From an uncultured Ruminococcus sp. (GTDB taxonomy: Bacteria; Bacillota; Clostridia; Oscillospirales; Acutalibacteraceae): a stretch of DNA of 64,000 nucleotides. The stretch is taken from contig CADBCC010000006.1 of the NCBI GenBank assembly GCA_902793125.1, positions 80,952 to 144,951 on the forward strand, written 5' to 3'. The translations under genes and the position numbers were made by a program. The notes below the pieces were generated by a model. It did not search any database. It was given only the letters and a program-made list of their open reading frames with translations, and had not been told where the DNA came from. Below, piece after piece: positions 52,489-61,874 of the stretch (positions are counted from its first letter, which is position 1; the number at the start of each line of letters is the position of its first letter).

Positions 52489-53673
52489 ATGAAAGAAATT
52501 ATACTTGTAAAAATCGGTGAAATAGTTTTAAAAGGTTTAAACCGCCGTCAGTTTGAGGGTAAGCTGATGAAAAACATCAAGAAAACTCTTAAACCGCTCG
52601 GAAGTTTTTCAATAAAAAATGTACAGTCAACAATTTCGATTGTCCCCGAAGACGATTCTATAGATTTAGACGAAGCCTGTGAACGCGTAAGCAGAGTTTT
52701 CGGAATAGTTACCTACTCGAGAGCGGCTCAATGTCCCGAAAAAACATTAGAGTCAATAATCGAGACCGCGACCGAATATCTCAGCGACCAGTTAAAAGAG
52801 GCAAAAACTTTTAAAGTAGAGTCAAGAAGAAGCGATAAGCGTTTCCCGTACAAAAGCCCCGAAATCTCGCGTGAAACGGGAGCCGCTATACTGAGAAAGT
52901 ATAACCATCTTAAAGTTGATGTTCATAATCCCGATCTCGTTGTTACCGTAGAGGTAAGGGACTACAACGCCTATGTAAGAGGAAAAGCGCTTAAAGGGGC
53001 GGGAGGTATTCCCGTAGGCACAGGCGGAAAAGCCGTAATCCTCATAAGCGGAGGTATCGACTCGCCCGTAGCCGCTTATATGATGGCGAAACGAGGCGTG
53101 CGTCTTGTAGCGGTGCATTTCGCGAGCCCGCCCTACACAAGCGAGCGCGCCGAGCAGAAGGTTGTAAAGCTGCTTAAAAAAGTTTCGCTCTACAGCGGAG
53201 ATATGGAAATGTATACCGTACCCTTTACGGAAATCCAGGAAACTATCCGAAAAAAATGTCCCGAAGATTATTTCACGCTGATTATGCGCCGTCTTATGAT
53301 GAAAATAGCTGAGCGTATCGCGCGTAAAGAGGACTGTAAGGCGCTTATAACCGGCGAAAGCCTCGGGCAGGTCGCGAGCCAGACAATAAGCGCGCTCGGC
53401 TGCACGGATGAAGCGGCAAACCTGCCCGTGTTCAGACCGTTAATCGGAATGGATAAGCAGGAAATCGTCGATATTTCCTATAAAATCGACACCTACGAAA
53501 CCTCGATTGAACCCTACGAGGATTGCTGTACGGTATTTACCCCGAAGCATCCCCGCACAAATCCAATACTGGAGAGAGTTATCGAAGCCGAAGAACTCGG
53601 CGGTTTTGAGCCGATGATAGAAAAGGCTCTTAATAATCTTAAAGTAACGTATATAAATACTAAGGAGGACTGA
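52489..53673 (+). CDS. thiI: tRNA 4-thiouridine synthase ThiI
   Basis: 394 residues. NFLD-like and THUMP domains (about 1-165, EIVLKGLNRRQFEGKLMKN near 12), then the PP-loop ATPase with LISGGIDSPVAAYMMAKRG near 185. TGESLGQVASQT near 287 and the cysteine in CCTVF near 345 are conserved. It lacks the C-terminal rhodanese domain of the E. coli enzyme, as usual in Firmicutes, fitting direct sulfur delivery by the desulfurase encoded before it. Confidence 0.96.
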   Translation: MKEIILVKIGEIVLKGLNRRQFEGKLMKNIKKTLKPLGSFSIKNVQSTISIVPEDDSIDLDEACERVSRVFGIVTYSRAAQCPEKTLESIIETATEYLSDQLKEAKTFKVESRRSDKRFPYKSPEISRETGAAILRKYNHLKVDVHNPDLVVTVEVRDYNAYVRGKALKGAGGIPVGTGGKAVILISGGIDSPVAAYMMAKRGVRLVAVHFASPPYTSERAEQKVVKLLKKVSLYSGDMEMYTVPFTEIQETIRKKCPEDYFTLIMRRLMMKIAERIARKEDCKALITGESLGQVASQTISALGCTDEAANLPVFRPLIGMDKQEIVDISYKIDTYETSIEPYEDCCTVFTPKHPRTNPILERVIEAEELGGFEPMIEKALNNLKVTYINTKED

Positions 53674-53675
53674 AT

Positions 53676-55751
53676 TTGAATATCCTGGTTTTATCACCGT
53701 CTAAAAGAATTAAAAAAGATAAAACTGAATATTCACCTGAAGTTTTAAAAGCGCTTAAAAACGGAAATAACGAAGTTTCTTTTCACGAGTGTTTTCCCGT
53801 ACAGCTTGAGCTTGAGCTGAAACGCGCGGTAAAAAGCGAAAAAAAGCCGGACCTTATTGTAATCGCGGACGATATTGAGTCCGAAGATGATTTCAGAAGC
53901 AAATTCGCCTTTATCGTAAGCCGCGGCGAGCGCAAAGTTCAGAACGTTCCGAACTCAAAAGAAAAGATAAATCTGAAAAAATCCTTCGGCGATTTTAAGG
54001 AAAATATAAAATATCTTATCGGAAAGATAAAAAAACAGGAAGTACATAAAGAGGAAAAAGAAGAGAAGTACGTTACCTACGACCGCAAAAAAACGCATAT
54101 TTTTAAATTCGATACCGGAGGAAAAACCGCTTACGCTTTTCCGTATGTCGGCGTAAAAACGGTTGTTGTTCAAAACGATATTTCCTTTGCGCAGGCTGAA
54201 AAACTGCCGGATACGGTTTATGAACTTTTCAGCGAAAACAGCGAAACTTATCCCGAGGGTTACTCATTAAGCGAAAGAAAGCTTAAAGTAACCACCTTTT
54301 CCGAACGCCATTTTCCGAAGAAAGGCGACTCAAGGGACGAGTTAGTAAGAAAGTCGGTTATGCTCGGAGCTATGTGCGTGTTCGCTGTTGCGGGAGTCCT
54401 TTTCGTGTACAATATGTTTGTAATGCCCGCCCAGCAGCAGGCTCTGCAAAGTGAAATCCGAACGGTTTTCTATGAAAACAATGACACAAGCTCAAATTCC
54501 GCCGCGAAAAAGAAAACCGCCCCCAACTGGAAAAAGCTCAAAAAAATCAACAAAGATATAAAAGGCTGGATAAGCGTAAACAATACGAAAATCGACTATC
54601 CGATTTTACAGTCGAAATCCGATAACCGCAATAAGCAGTTCTATCTTAACCACAACTACTTAAAACAGTACACTCCCCGCGGTTTCGGCTCAATTTTTAT
54701 CGACTACCGAAGCAAAAAGGGAATGAACAGCAAGAACATTGTGCTGCATGGCCACCATATGGAGGACGGAACAATGTTCGGCGACCTTATGAAATACGGC
54801 CGTTATTCGGGAAATTTGGGTTTTTATAAAAAATCTCCCACAATAAAACTCAGCACTCCGAAAGGCGGAACCCAGACCTATAAGATTTTTTCCGTATTTA
54901 AATCCAACGTTAATCCCGCCCAGGGTGAATATTTCGATTTCTATTGCGCGAAATTCAAAAGCAAAGCGCAGTTTATGAACTATGTTTATAATTTAAGAGT
55001 GCGCTCGCTTTTCAACTGCCCCGTTAATGTTAACGAGAATGATCAGCTCGTTACGCTTGTCACCTGCTCTTATGAGTTCAGCGGTTTCAGAACGGTAGTT
55101 GTCGCGAGAAAATGCCGTAAAAACGAGAGCGCGAAAGTTGACGTAAGTTCCGCCAAGCTTAACAAAAATCCCGTATGGCCGCAGTGTTACTACAGCCGTT
55201 TCAGAGCGAAAAGACCTACCGTGCTCACTTTTAAGAAAGCTATGAAAAAGGGGAAAATCAACTGGTACGACGGAAATTCCAAGCTCAAAGGAAGCGAACA
55301 GCTCCCGACTTCGCTGAAAGAAACCACCGAACCCACTACATCCGCGGCCGAGGCAGCTAAGCAGAAAGCAACAAAACCCACAAAACCGCCCAAAAAGTAT
55401 TTTAAAGTTAAAATAATAAGACGTAATACCAAGGGCAAAAAGATTGTTAAGACTAAGAAAGTGCTCGACGGTAAAACAATAAAACTGCCCAAAGTTAAAA
55501 ACTATATTAAAAAAGGTTATAAATATACCTTTAAAAAGTGGAAAGTAAAAGGCTTCGGAAAAAGAAAGTACCTGAGCAAAAAGATTGATAAAGTTACGGT
55601 ACGCTCTAATATTAAGCTGAAAGCCGTTTACAAGAAAAAGAAAATTATCGTTAAAAAAGTTGTAAAGAAGCCGAAAACTTCTTCTAAAAAACCTCAGAAA
55701 TCAACCGAAAAAACTACCGAAGCCCCAAAGAACAAAGACTCCGACGATTAA
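53676..55751 (+). CDS. srtB: Class B sortase with long cytoplasmic head and lysine-rich tail
   Basis: 691 residues; TTG start at 53676 with AAGGAGG just upstream, 2 nt after thiI. A cytoplasmic region of about 225 residues precedes a TM helix (229-251). The sortase B domain (about 290-480) has WISVNNTKIDYPILQ, LHGHHM with H360, VTCSYEF with C464 and GFRTVVVAR with R472: the full His-Cys-Arg triad. The C-terminal 190 residues are unusual: a TT/PT linker, then a very lysine-rich region with YTFKKWKVKG...NIKLKAVYK, like an InlB B-repeat fold. Sortases anchor proteins to the wall; the starch-binding genes lie just downstream, but none shows a clear sorting motif within the window. Confidence 0.88.
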   Translation: MNILVLSPSKRIKKDKTEYSPEVLKALKNGNNEVSFHECFPVQLELELKRAVKSEKKPDLIVIADDIESEDDFRSKFAFIVSRGERKVQNVPNSKEKINLKKSFGDFKENIKYLIGKIKKQEVHKEEKEEKYVTYDRKKTHIFKFDTGGKTAYAFPYVGVKTVVVQNDISFAQAEKLPDTVYELFSENSETYPEGYSLSERKLKVTTFSERHFPKKGDSRDELVRKSVMLGAMCVFAVAGVLFVYNMFVMPAQQQALQSEIRTVFYENNDTSSNSAAKKKTAPNWKKLKKINKDIKGWISVNNTKIDYPILQSKSDNRNKQFYLNHNYLKQYTPRGFGSIFIDYRSKKGMNSKNIVLHGHHMEDGTMFGDLMKYGRYSGNLGFYKKSPTIKLSTPKGGTQTYKIFSVFKSNVNPAQGEYFDFYCAKFKSKAQFMNYVYNLRVRSLFNCPVNVNENDQLVTLVTCSYEFSGFRTVVVARKCRKNESAKVDVSSAKLNKNPVWPQCYYSRFRAKRPTVLTFKKAMKKGKINWYDGNSKLKGSEQLPTSLKETTEPTTSAAEAAKQKATKPTKPPKKYFKVKIIRRNTKGKKIVKTKKVLDGKTIKLPKVKNYIKKGYKYTFKKWKVKGFGKRKYLSKKIDKVTVRSNIKLKAVYKKKKIIVKKVVKKPKTSSKKPQKSTEKTTEAPKNKDSDD

Positions 55752-55782
55752 TACAACCGAAAAATTTTACAGGAGATTAGCT

Positions 55783-56196
55783 ATGAATTGTGAACTGATT
55801 TTTTATCTTGCCGTAAAAACCACTCTCTGCGAAAAATCGCTCGAAAAATCCGCCGAAGATCCCGAACTGAATTTCCGAACCTCGCTCTACGCGACGAACG
55901 CGGACGACCTCGGAAAGCTTATTATCGAAGCTTTTGAAAAAGCGAATATCGTTTTTATTGTCGGCGGACTCGGTACAAGCGGTGAAATCGGAATCGAAAA
56001 CATACTCTCGAAAGCTCTCGCGAATAAAAAACCGAATGACCTTAAAAAGCTTAAGAATCCCCTTTCGGGCGCGGACGGCTATATAATCCGCCAGGGCGGC
56101 CAGCTTTTGGTTGTTCTTCCCGATGAGCCCGACGAAATTGAAGCGTTTTTCGACGGAAGTCTTAAAAACTACCTTAAAGCCTTTACACAACTTTAA
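55783..56196 (+). CDS. MoCF/CinA-like domain protein
   Basis: 137 residues; AGGAGATT site. IVFIVGGLGTSGEIGIENILSKAL near 60, LKKLKNPLSGADGYIIRQGGQLLVVLPDEPDEIEAFF near 90 follow the molybdopterin-binding (MoaB/MogA/CinA N-terminal) pattern GGLG...P...LPG-P-x-E, with PDEPDE for PGxPxE. No molybdenum genes are nearby, so a cofactor role is uncertain. It lies 31 nt after the sortase gene. Confidence 0.75.
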   Translation: MNCELIFYLAVKTTLCEKSLEKSAEDPELNFRTSLYATNADDLGKLIIEAFEKANIVFIVGGLGTSGEIGIENILSKALANKKPNDLKKLKNPLSGADGYIIRQGGQLLVVLPDEPDEIEAFFDGSLKNYLKAFTQL

Positions 56197-56263
56197 TTTT
56201 ACGATTCTGAGCCGTAAAAAAATCTCTTTATATATATAGAAAGCAGAAACTAACATATTTAAC

Positions 56264-56289
56264 AACTATTGGGAAAATTGCCAATAGTT
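56264..56289. promoter_or_regulatory. Inverted repeat, candidate operator of the starch locus
   Basis: AACTATTGG and CCAATAGTT, perfect 9-base arms with 8 bases between, in the gap before the first starch-binding gene. The right arm shares CCAATAG with the motif at 56389. TTATTTGACTATT is found twice in the same gap (about 56315 and 56378). Confidence 0.6.
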
Positions 56290-56388
56290 GGAATTTACGC
56301 TAAAAAATAACATTTATTTGACTATTCTGTATAGTTTATAGTCACTATAATGACATTTTCAACAAAAATTTCCGACTTATTTGACTAT

Positions 56389-56404
56389 TTTGCCAATAGA
56401 TAAA
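56389..56404 (+). promoter_or_regulatory. TGCCAATAG motif, copy 1
   Basis: TTTGCCAATAGATAAA, 70 bases before the ATG and about 14 bases before a probable TACAAT -10 box. Similar motifs precede the next two genes (59232, 61800). Confidence 0.5.
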
Positions 56405-56458
56405 AAGTTAAAACAATGTTACAATATAAAATGTAAATTTAGAAGGAGGATTGTTCTA

Positions 56459-59089
56459 ATGAAAACATCTTTAAAGAAATTAACAAGTGTCTTCTTAGCG
56501 GTACTTTTAGTTCTGTCCATTTTCTCTGTAATGGGCGCTGCCGCGGCGGACACAGGAAATGTCGCTACAGGCGATAACACTGTTGTACTCAATGCGACTT
56601 TCGACACAAGTTACGCTAACTGGTTCGTATGGACTTGGACAGGCGATAACGAGGGCCATTGGGTTGGCGGTTCAGGAACTTCATCAGCCGATATTACATT
56701 TACAGGCGTTGAAGAAAAAGTAATATTTGTAAGAATGAATCCATCAAAATGTGATGATGGACAAAATCCTAACTGGGACGCTAAAACTGACCAGACAGAT
56801 GATTTAACTGTTGTTAACGGCGGTACATACACTCTTACCGACTGGCACGGCGGTACTGACGGTCACATGAGCGGATCATGGGACGGCGGCGGAGACGAAA
56901 ATCCCACAGGCGGCGAAGGCGGCGAAGGCTACAATCCCGGTCCCGGAAATGGTCCTCACACCGTAGTACTCAACGCTTCCGCTTGTGACACAGGTTATGT
57001 TGACTGGCGCGCTTGGACTTGGGCAGAAGGTTCCGAAGGCTACTGGGTAGGCGCTACAGGTACAGACGCTTCCGACATTACATATGTTGGCTTAGAGGAT
57101 AACGTAGTATTCGCTTACTTTACACCCGGCAGCGACGCTGGTTGGGACGGTAAAATCGGTCAGACAGATAACCTTACTGTAGACGGCGGAACATTTGTGC
57201 TTTCACAGGCTCAGCCCGGAGACGGCGGCGTAGTAGGTTCATGGGAAGGCGAGATTCCTTCCGGTTCTATTCCCGTAGGCGAAAACACAGTATACCTCAA
57301 TCCCGGCGATTTTGCAGGCGACGGCGAATGGTACGCTTACACATGGTCATCAGGCGCAGGTGAATGGAAATCAGGTACAGAGTCCAACGGCGTTTATGAG
57401 TTCAATGATATCTCTGATAATGTAATTTTTGCCTCTGCTTCAGGTTATCCCGAAGCAGACTGGGGAAACTGCGCAGCACAGACTGACGACCTTTATGCTA
57501 CAAACGGAGCAACATATGTAATTTCAGATCAGCGTCCTGCTGACGGCGACGCAGGTGAAATGCGTCCTCATTACATCGGCGAATGGACAGATCCTGTTCC
57601 GGTAACAGATCCCGAGACAGAGCCCGAAACTCAGGAAGCCACAGAAGAAGTAACACAGCCTGAAACTCAGGAGCAGATCAATACACAGCCCGAAACTCAG
57701 GAGCAGATCAATACACAGCCCGAAACTCAGCCTCAGACAGAAGAGCAGGTTGAGCCCGGACACGGCTTAGATATTACAACATCACTCAATAAAGTTACTA
57801 CAGGTACAATCAACGCTAAAAAAGACGCTAAGGTTACTGTAACATTTAATATGCAGGCTCCTATGCTTCTTGAAGACGGTCAGGGTACACTTTACTATGA
57901 TTCTTCTAAACTTACTTTAGACGAGTTCAAGTTACCTAACGTTACAGCAGGTCTTACAACAAATAAAAAGATCGATAACGAAGCTAAGTTCAACTTTATG
58001 GGCGTTGATTCTGAGACAGAATCCGGATTAACAAACTTTAAAGAAAGCAAAGTATTTGTAACAGCTACATTCACAGTAATAGCCGAAGGTTCAACAACAG
58101 TTAACCTCGACATCGAAGAATTAGACGGATTTGAGAACGGTTCTCAGGTTGCTTACTATACATTCGGTAAAGCAGCTCCCGAGGCAGCTTCTATTACAGA
58201 AAGTCTCTCCAAGCCCACAGTAGTTGCTGAAGGCGGAACACAGCCCGAGACACAGCCTGTAACTCAGGGACAGCCCGATACACAGGGACAGCCCGATACA
58301 CAGGGACAGCCTCAGACACAGCCTGTAACTCAGGGACAGCCTCAGACACAGCCTGTAACTCAGGGACAGCCTACAACACAGGCTCCTCCTGTAGGAACAA
58401 AACAGTATAAGTATATTCCTAAGACTGAAGATATTCTTTCAGGTAAAAACTTTAAGATTTCTTTACAGGATACTAACGGTCAGTTCCATACTTATGATCT
58501 TAAACCCACAGGCGAAATGGTTGACGGACAGCCCGTATACGCTGCTGACATTCCGGCAAACATCACTCCCTCTGTAATTCACTATCAGACATTCCAGGGC
58601 GATACATATATCAGCCAGGTTACAAAGAGCGCTTCTGAAGTTGCTGACGGCAGCGTTGTTAAATACGACGGAACAATCGCAGGACAGACTCCTGTAGTTA
58701 CACAGCCGAGCTCAAACGGCGGAAACAAAACTGCTGCTACGGTAGTTAAGAAAGCTAACCCCGTAAAGGTTAAAGCTAAGAAAGCTGTTAAGATTAAGGC
58801 TTCCAAGCTTAAGAAGAAGGCTCAGAAAGTTAAGATTTCAAAGCTTCTTAAGATTACTAACGCTCAGGGTACAAAGACATTCTTCAAGGTTAAGAAGGGC
58901 ACAGATAAGAAGATCTACAAGAAGCTCAAGATTAACAAGAAGACAGGTAAGATTACTCTGAAGAAGGGTAAGTATAAGAAGAAGACTTACAAGATTAAGA
59001 TTAAGGTTAAGGTATCCGGCAAGAAGGTTGGTAATATCCAGTACCAGGCTAAGCAGGTTACCAAGGTTGTTAAGATTAAAGTTAAATAA
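56459..59089 (+). CDS. Secreted starch-binding scaffold-type protein with cohesin-like module
   Basis: 876 residues from the ATG at 56459 (AAGGAGG). Signal peptide 1-30. Three related beta-sandwich modules (about 40-140, 166-262, 275-377), each with W-F/R/Y-x-W/Y-T-W, W near +12 and a DQTDDL/GQTDNL turn: a CBM-like pattern with aromatic platforms for starch. A Thr/Gln/Pro linker with a 30-base exact duplication follows. Then a cohesin-like module (434-580; TLYYDSSKL, VFVTATFTV), a second TQ linker, a further beta domain (647-740), and a lysine-rich Ig-like tail (759-876). No dockerin. It is probably a cell-surface amylosome component like Sas/Sca proteins of R. bromii. Confidence 0.75.
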   Translation: MKTSLKKLTSVFLAVLLVLSIFSVMGAAAADTGNVATGDNTVVLNATFDTSYANWFVWTWTGDNEGHWVGGSGTSSADITFTGVEEKVIFVRMNPSKCDDGQNPNWDAKTDQTDDLTVVNGGTYTLTDWHGGTDGHMSGSWDGGGDENPTGGEGGEGYNPGPGNGPHTVVLNASACDTGYVDWRAWTWAEGSEGYWVGATGTDASDITYVGLEDNVVFAYFTPGSDAGWDGKIGQTDNLTVDGGTFVLSQAQPGDGGVVGSWEGEIPSGSIPVGENTVYLNPGDFAGDGEWYAYTWSSGAGEWKSGTESNGVYEFNDISDNVIFASASGYPEADWGNCAAQTDDLYATNGATYVISDQRPADGDAGEMRPHYIGEWTDPVPVTDPETEPETQEATEEVTQPETQEQINTQPETQEQINTQPETQPQTEEQVEPGHGLDITTSLNKVTTGTINAKKDAKVTVTFNMQAPMLLEDGQGTLYYDSSKLTLDEFKLPNVTAGLTTNKKIDNEAKFNFMGVDSETESGLTNFKESKVFVTATFTVIAEGSTTVNLDIEELDGFENGSQVAYYTFGKAAPEAASITESLSKPTVVAEGGTQPETQPVTQGQPDTQGQPDTQGQPQTQPVTQGQPQTQPVTQGQPTTQAPPVGTKQYKYIPKTEDILSGKNFKISLQDTNGQFHTYDLKPTGEMVDGQPVYAADIPANITPSVIHYQTFQGDTYISQVTKSASEVADGSVVKYDGTIAGQTPVVTQPSSNGGNKTAATVVKKANPVKVKAKKAVKIKASKLKKKAQKVKISKLLKITNAQGTKTFFKVKKGTDKKIYKKLKINKKTGKITLKKGKYKKKTYKIKIKVKVSGKKVGNIQYQAKQVTKVVKIKVK

Positions 59090-59104
59090 TTAATATAACC
59101 TTAA

Positions 59105-59134
59105 AAGGGCTTCCGAAAGGAAGCCCTTGTTTTT
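59105..59134 (+). terminator. Terminator of the first starch-binding gene
   Basis: AAGGGCTTCC and GGAAGCCCTT around GAAA, followed by GTTTTT. Confidence 0.9.
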
Positions 59135-59231
59135 GCTTAGAAGTTGGTTTACGCGCTGTAAATTCAGCGAAACTATCTTGATTGATTCGAAAATAAAAGA
59201 TTTATTAAAATCGCTTTTGCTTTTTGATTAT

Positions 59232-59268
59232 TATGCCAATGGAATTTGAACGTGAAATTTGTTATAAT
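59232..59268 (+). promoter_or_regulatory. Pullulanase promoter region with TATGCCAATGG motif (copy 2)
   Basis: TATGCCAATGGAATTT at 59232-59247 lies 15 bases upstream of an extended -10 (TGTTATAAT, 59261-59268). The usual -35 is weak (TTGAAC is too close), as in activator-dependent promoters. Confidence 0.6.
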
Positions 59269-59302
59269 TTAAGGGAAGTTTTAACGTGAAAGGAAGTATA
59301 CG

Positions 59303-61690
59303 ATGAAATCTTATCTGAAAAAGGCTTTAGGTATTGTTTTAGCGCTTACTATTGTGGCTTCGGCCGCAGTATGCGTATACGCTGCCGACAGCCCGAAAGA
59401 AACCGCGGGAGGTTCTAATAACAACTACACAAACGCATCACAGAACCTTGATACAACTTACGGCTACGACGGAAAAGACCTCGGCGCGACTTATACAAAA
59501 TCCGCTACTACATTTAAGGTATGGGCTCCTACCGCTACAAGCGTAAAGCTCAACATCTATTCCGACGGAGTAGGCGGAAATAAAATCAGCACAACTGATT
59601 TAAGTAAAAACAACGGCGTGTGGTCAAAAAAATTAGATGGTGATTATAAAAATAAATTCTATACTTACACCGTAACCGCTAAGAACGTAACAGGCTCTAA
59701 CACTACAACAAAAGAAACCCAGGATATTTATTCCGTTGCTACGGGCGCTAACGGCCAGCGTTCACAGATTGTTGATCTGAACTCCACCAACCCCGCAGGC
59801 TGGGACAAAGACGCCCACGTCCTGCTCGATAAAAATACCGATTCCTATGTTTGGGAAGTTCACGTAAAAGATTTTTCCTACGACAGCAAATCGGGAATTT
59901 CCTCTAAGAACCGAGGCAAGTATCTTGCATTTACCGAAACGGGCACCACTCTTAATAACGATGGTAAAGTATCTACGGGAATTGATTACCTTAAAAAATT
60001 AGGAGTTACTACCGTCCAGATTACTCCGTTCTACGATTTCAGCAAAAACTCAATCGACGAAACAGGCTCAAACGACCAGTTTAACTGGGGTTATGATCCC
60101 GTTAACTACAATGTTCCCGAGGGCGCGTATTCTTCTAATCCATATGACGGAAACGTAAGAATAAAAGAATGTAAGCAGATGATTCAGGCTTTGCATAAAG
60201 CAGGAATTTCGGTTGTTATGGACGTTGTTTATAACCATACCGCCGATACAAATTCATCCTTTGAGGCGTGTGTTCCGAATTATTACTACCGTATGCAGTC
60301 TAACGGAAAATTCTCCGACGGTTCGGGCTGCGGAAACGAAACCGCTTCCGAAAGAAGAATGTTCAGAAACTTTATGATTCAGTCCTGTATGTACTGGGTT
60401 AATGAGTATCATATCGACGGATTCCGCTTTGACCTTATGGGCGTTCACGATGTCGAGACAATGAACCTTTTAAGAGATGAAATGGATAAGGTTGACCCGC
60501 GTCTTACAATCTGGGGCGAGGGCTGGACAGGCGGAAGCTGTACTTATCCGGCTACAACCTGCACAGGAAAAACCTTTAAAGAAGCCGATCGCTTTAATTC
60601 TAAGGACTTAAACGAAAGAATAGGTATTTTTAACGACGGAATCCGCGACGCTATAAAAGGAAAAACTTTTAATGATATAAAGAGCAAAGGCTGGGTTCAG
60701 GGCGATAAAAGCTTCGCTCCCGAGATAAACGAGGGTGTAATGGGTAACGTAAACGGCACACACGATCCCTCAACCTACCAGTGGACCTCACGCCAGCCGT
60801 CTCAGACCGTTACATATTGCTCATGCCACGATAACCAGACTTTATGGGACAGACTCGCTAACTCGCAGGGAATTACAAATTTCCGCCAGAGAAATGATAC
60901 TCTCGTTAAACAGAGTAAGCTTGCAGGCTCAATCCTTAATATGTCCCAGGGTATTGTGTTTACCTTAGCGGGTGAGGAAATGGGACGTTCAAAAGATAAC
61001 GACGAAAACAGCTATAAGAGCTCCGTAACTCTTAATATGATTGACTGGAGTCTCGCTAAAACAAATTCCGATATAGTTGATTATTATAAGGGTGTAAGAA
61101 AAATAAGAGAGAAATTTTCTCCGCTTAGAGACGATACCAAAAACTCGCTTTCGGGTTATAAGTGCTATTCCGGCGAAAACGCTTCCGATACTTACGCCGC
61201 TGTATGGACTAACAGCAAAGCGGGCGAATGGAAAAAATTAGCGGTTATCGCTAATAATACCTCTAATAAGAAAAGCTATACAATTGACGCTTCCGAAGGT
61301 AAGAACTGGGTAGTTATCGCCAACGGAAGTTCCGCGGGCGTAAACAGCCTCTCAACCGTTACTAACGGAACATTTGATGTTGAGGGTTATTCGATGGTTA
61401 TTGCCGTGGATAAAGAAAGTTTCGAAAATTCGACAACTCAGCCCACAACCGCGCAGCCGACTACCGCCCAGCCTGAAACCCAGGCTCCGACAGAGTCCCG
61501 GTACAAGACAGGCGACGTAAACCGCGACGGAGATATGAGTATAAAAGACGCTACGTTAATTCAAAAATACCTCGCGCGTCTGGAAGAGTTAGACGCTGAG
61601 CAGGAAAAATTAGCCGACGTTAACGGCGATAAAAACGTAACAATTAAAGACGCTACAAAAATTCAGCATATACTTGCTAAACTCGATTAA
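59303..61690 (+). CDS. Dockerin-bearing type I pullulanase (GH13)
   Basis: 795 residues; AAAGGAAG site. Signal peptide 1-28. A CBM48-like N-terminal module (about 60-145, ATTFKVWAPTATSVKLNIYS), then a GH13_14 catalytic domain with the pullulanase motif FNWGYDP near 263, MDVVYNHT, DGFRFD with nucleophile D377, acid/base E406 in WGEGW and D510 in CHDNQ. A Thr/Pro/Gln linker precedes a type I dockerin (734-795) with two calcium loops, DVNRDGDMSIKDA and DVNGDKNVTIKDA. It cuts alpha-1,6 branches in starch and pullulan and docks on a cohesin outside the cell. The gene lies between two cohesin-like scaffold genes. Confidence 0.93.
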   Translation: MKSYLKKALGIVLALTIVASAAVCVYAADSPKETAGGSNNNYTNASQNLDTTYGYDGKDLGATYTKSATTFKVWAPTATSVKLNIYSDGVGGNKISTTDLSKNNGVWSKKLDGDYKNKFYTYTVTAKNVTGSNTTTKETQDIYSVATGANGQRSQIVDLNSTNPAGWDKDAHVLLDKNTDSYVWEVHVKDFSYDSKSGISSKNRGKYLAFTETGTTLNNDGKVSTGIDYLKKLGVTTVQITPFYDFSKNSIDETGSNDQFNWGYDPVNYNVPEGAYSSNPYDGNVRIKECKQMIQALHKAGISVVMDVVYNHTADTNSSFEACVPNYYYRMQSNGKFSDGSGCGNETASERRMFRNFMIQSCMYWVNEYHIDGFRFDLMGVHDVETMNLLRDEMDKVDPRLTIWGEGWTGGSCTYPATTCTGKTFKEADRFNSKDLNERIGIFNDGIRDAIKGKTFNDIKSKGWVQGDKSFAPEINEGVMGNVNGTHDPSTYQWTSRQPSQTVTYCSCHDNQTLWDRLANSQGITNFRQRNDTLVKQSKLAGSILNMSQGIVFTLAGEEMGRSKDNDENSYKSSVTLNMIDWSLAKTNSDIVDYYKGVRKIREKFSPLRDDTKNSLSGYKCYSGENASDTYAAVWTNSKAGEWKKLAVIANNTSNKKSYTIDASEGKNWVVIANGSSAGVNSLSTVTNGTFDVEGYSMVIAVDKESFENSTTQPTTAQPTTAQPETQAPTESRYKTGDVNRDGDMSIKDATLIQKYLARLEELDAEQEKLADVNGDKNVTIKDATKIQHILAKLD

Positions 61691-61703
61691 AATATAAACA
61701 TTT

Positions 61704-61731
61704 AAACGGCTTCTTCGGAAGCCGTTTTTTT
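61704..61731 (+). terminator. Terminator of the pullulanase gene
   Basis: AAACGGCTTC and GAAGCCGTTT around TTCG, followed by a T run. Confidence 0.92.
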
Positions 61732-61799
61732 GCGGCAGGTTGCAATTTAAAAAGATATTTAGTAATTTCGTACAAATTGACGGGTTTGTTTTTTAATAA

Positions 61800-61842
61800 T
61801 ATGTCAATAGAAATTTGTTTTTTATTTGTGGTAAAATATAAT
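61800..61842 (+). promoter_or_regulatory. Promoter of the second scaffold gene with TATGTCAATAG motif (copy 3)
   Basis: TATGTCAATAGAAATTT at 61800-61816 overlaps a -35 TTGTTT (61815-61820); TATAAT lies at 61837-61842 after 16 bases. The motif is close to those at 56389 and 59232. Confidence 0.65.
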
Positions 61843-61874
61843 TGTGATAATATCCTATAAAGGAGGATTGCTCG

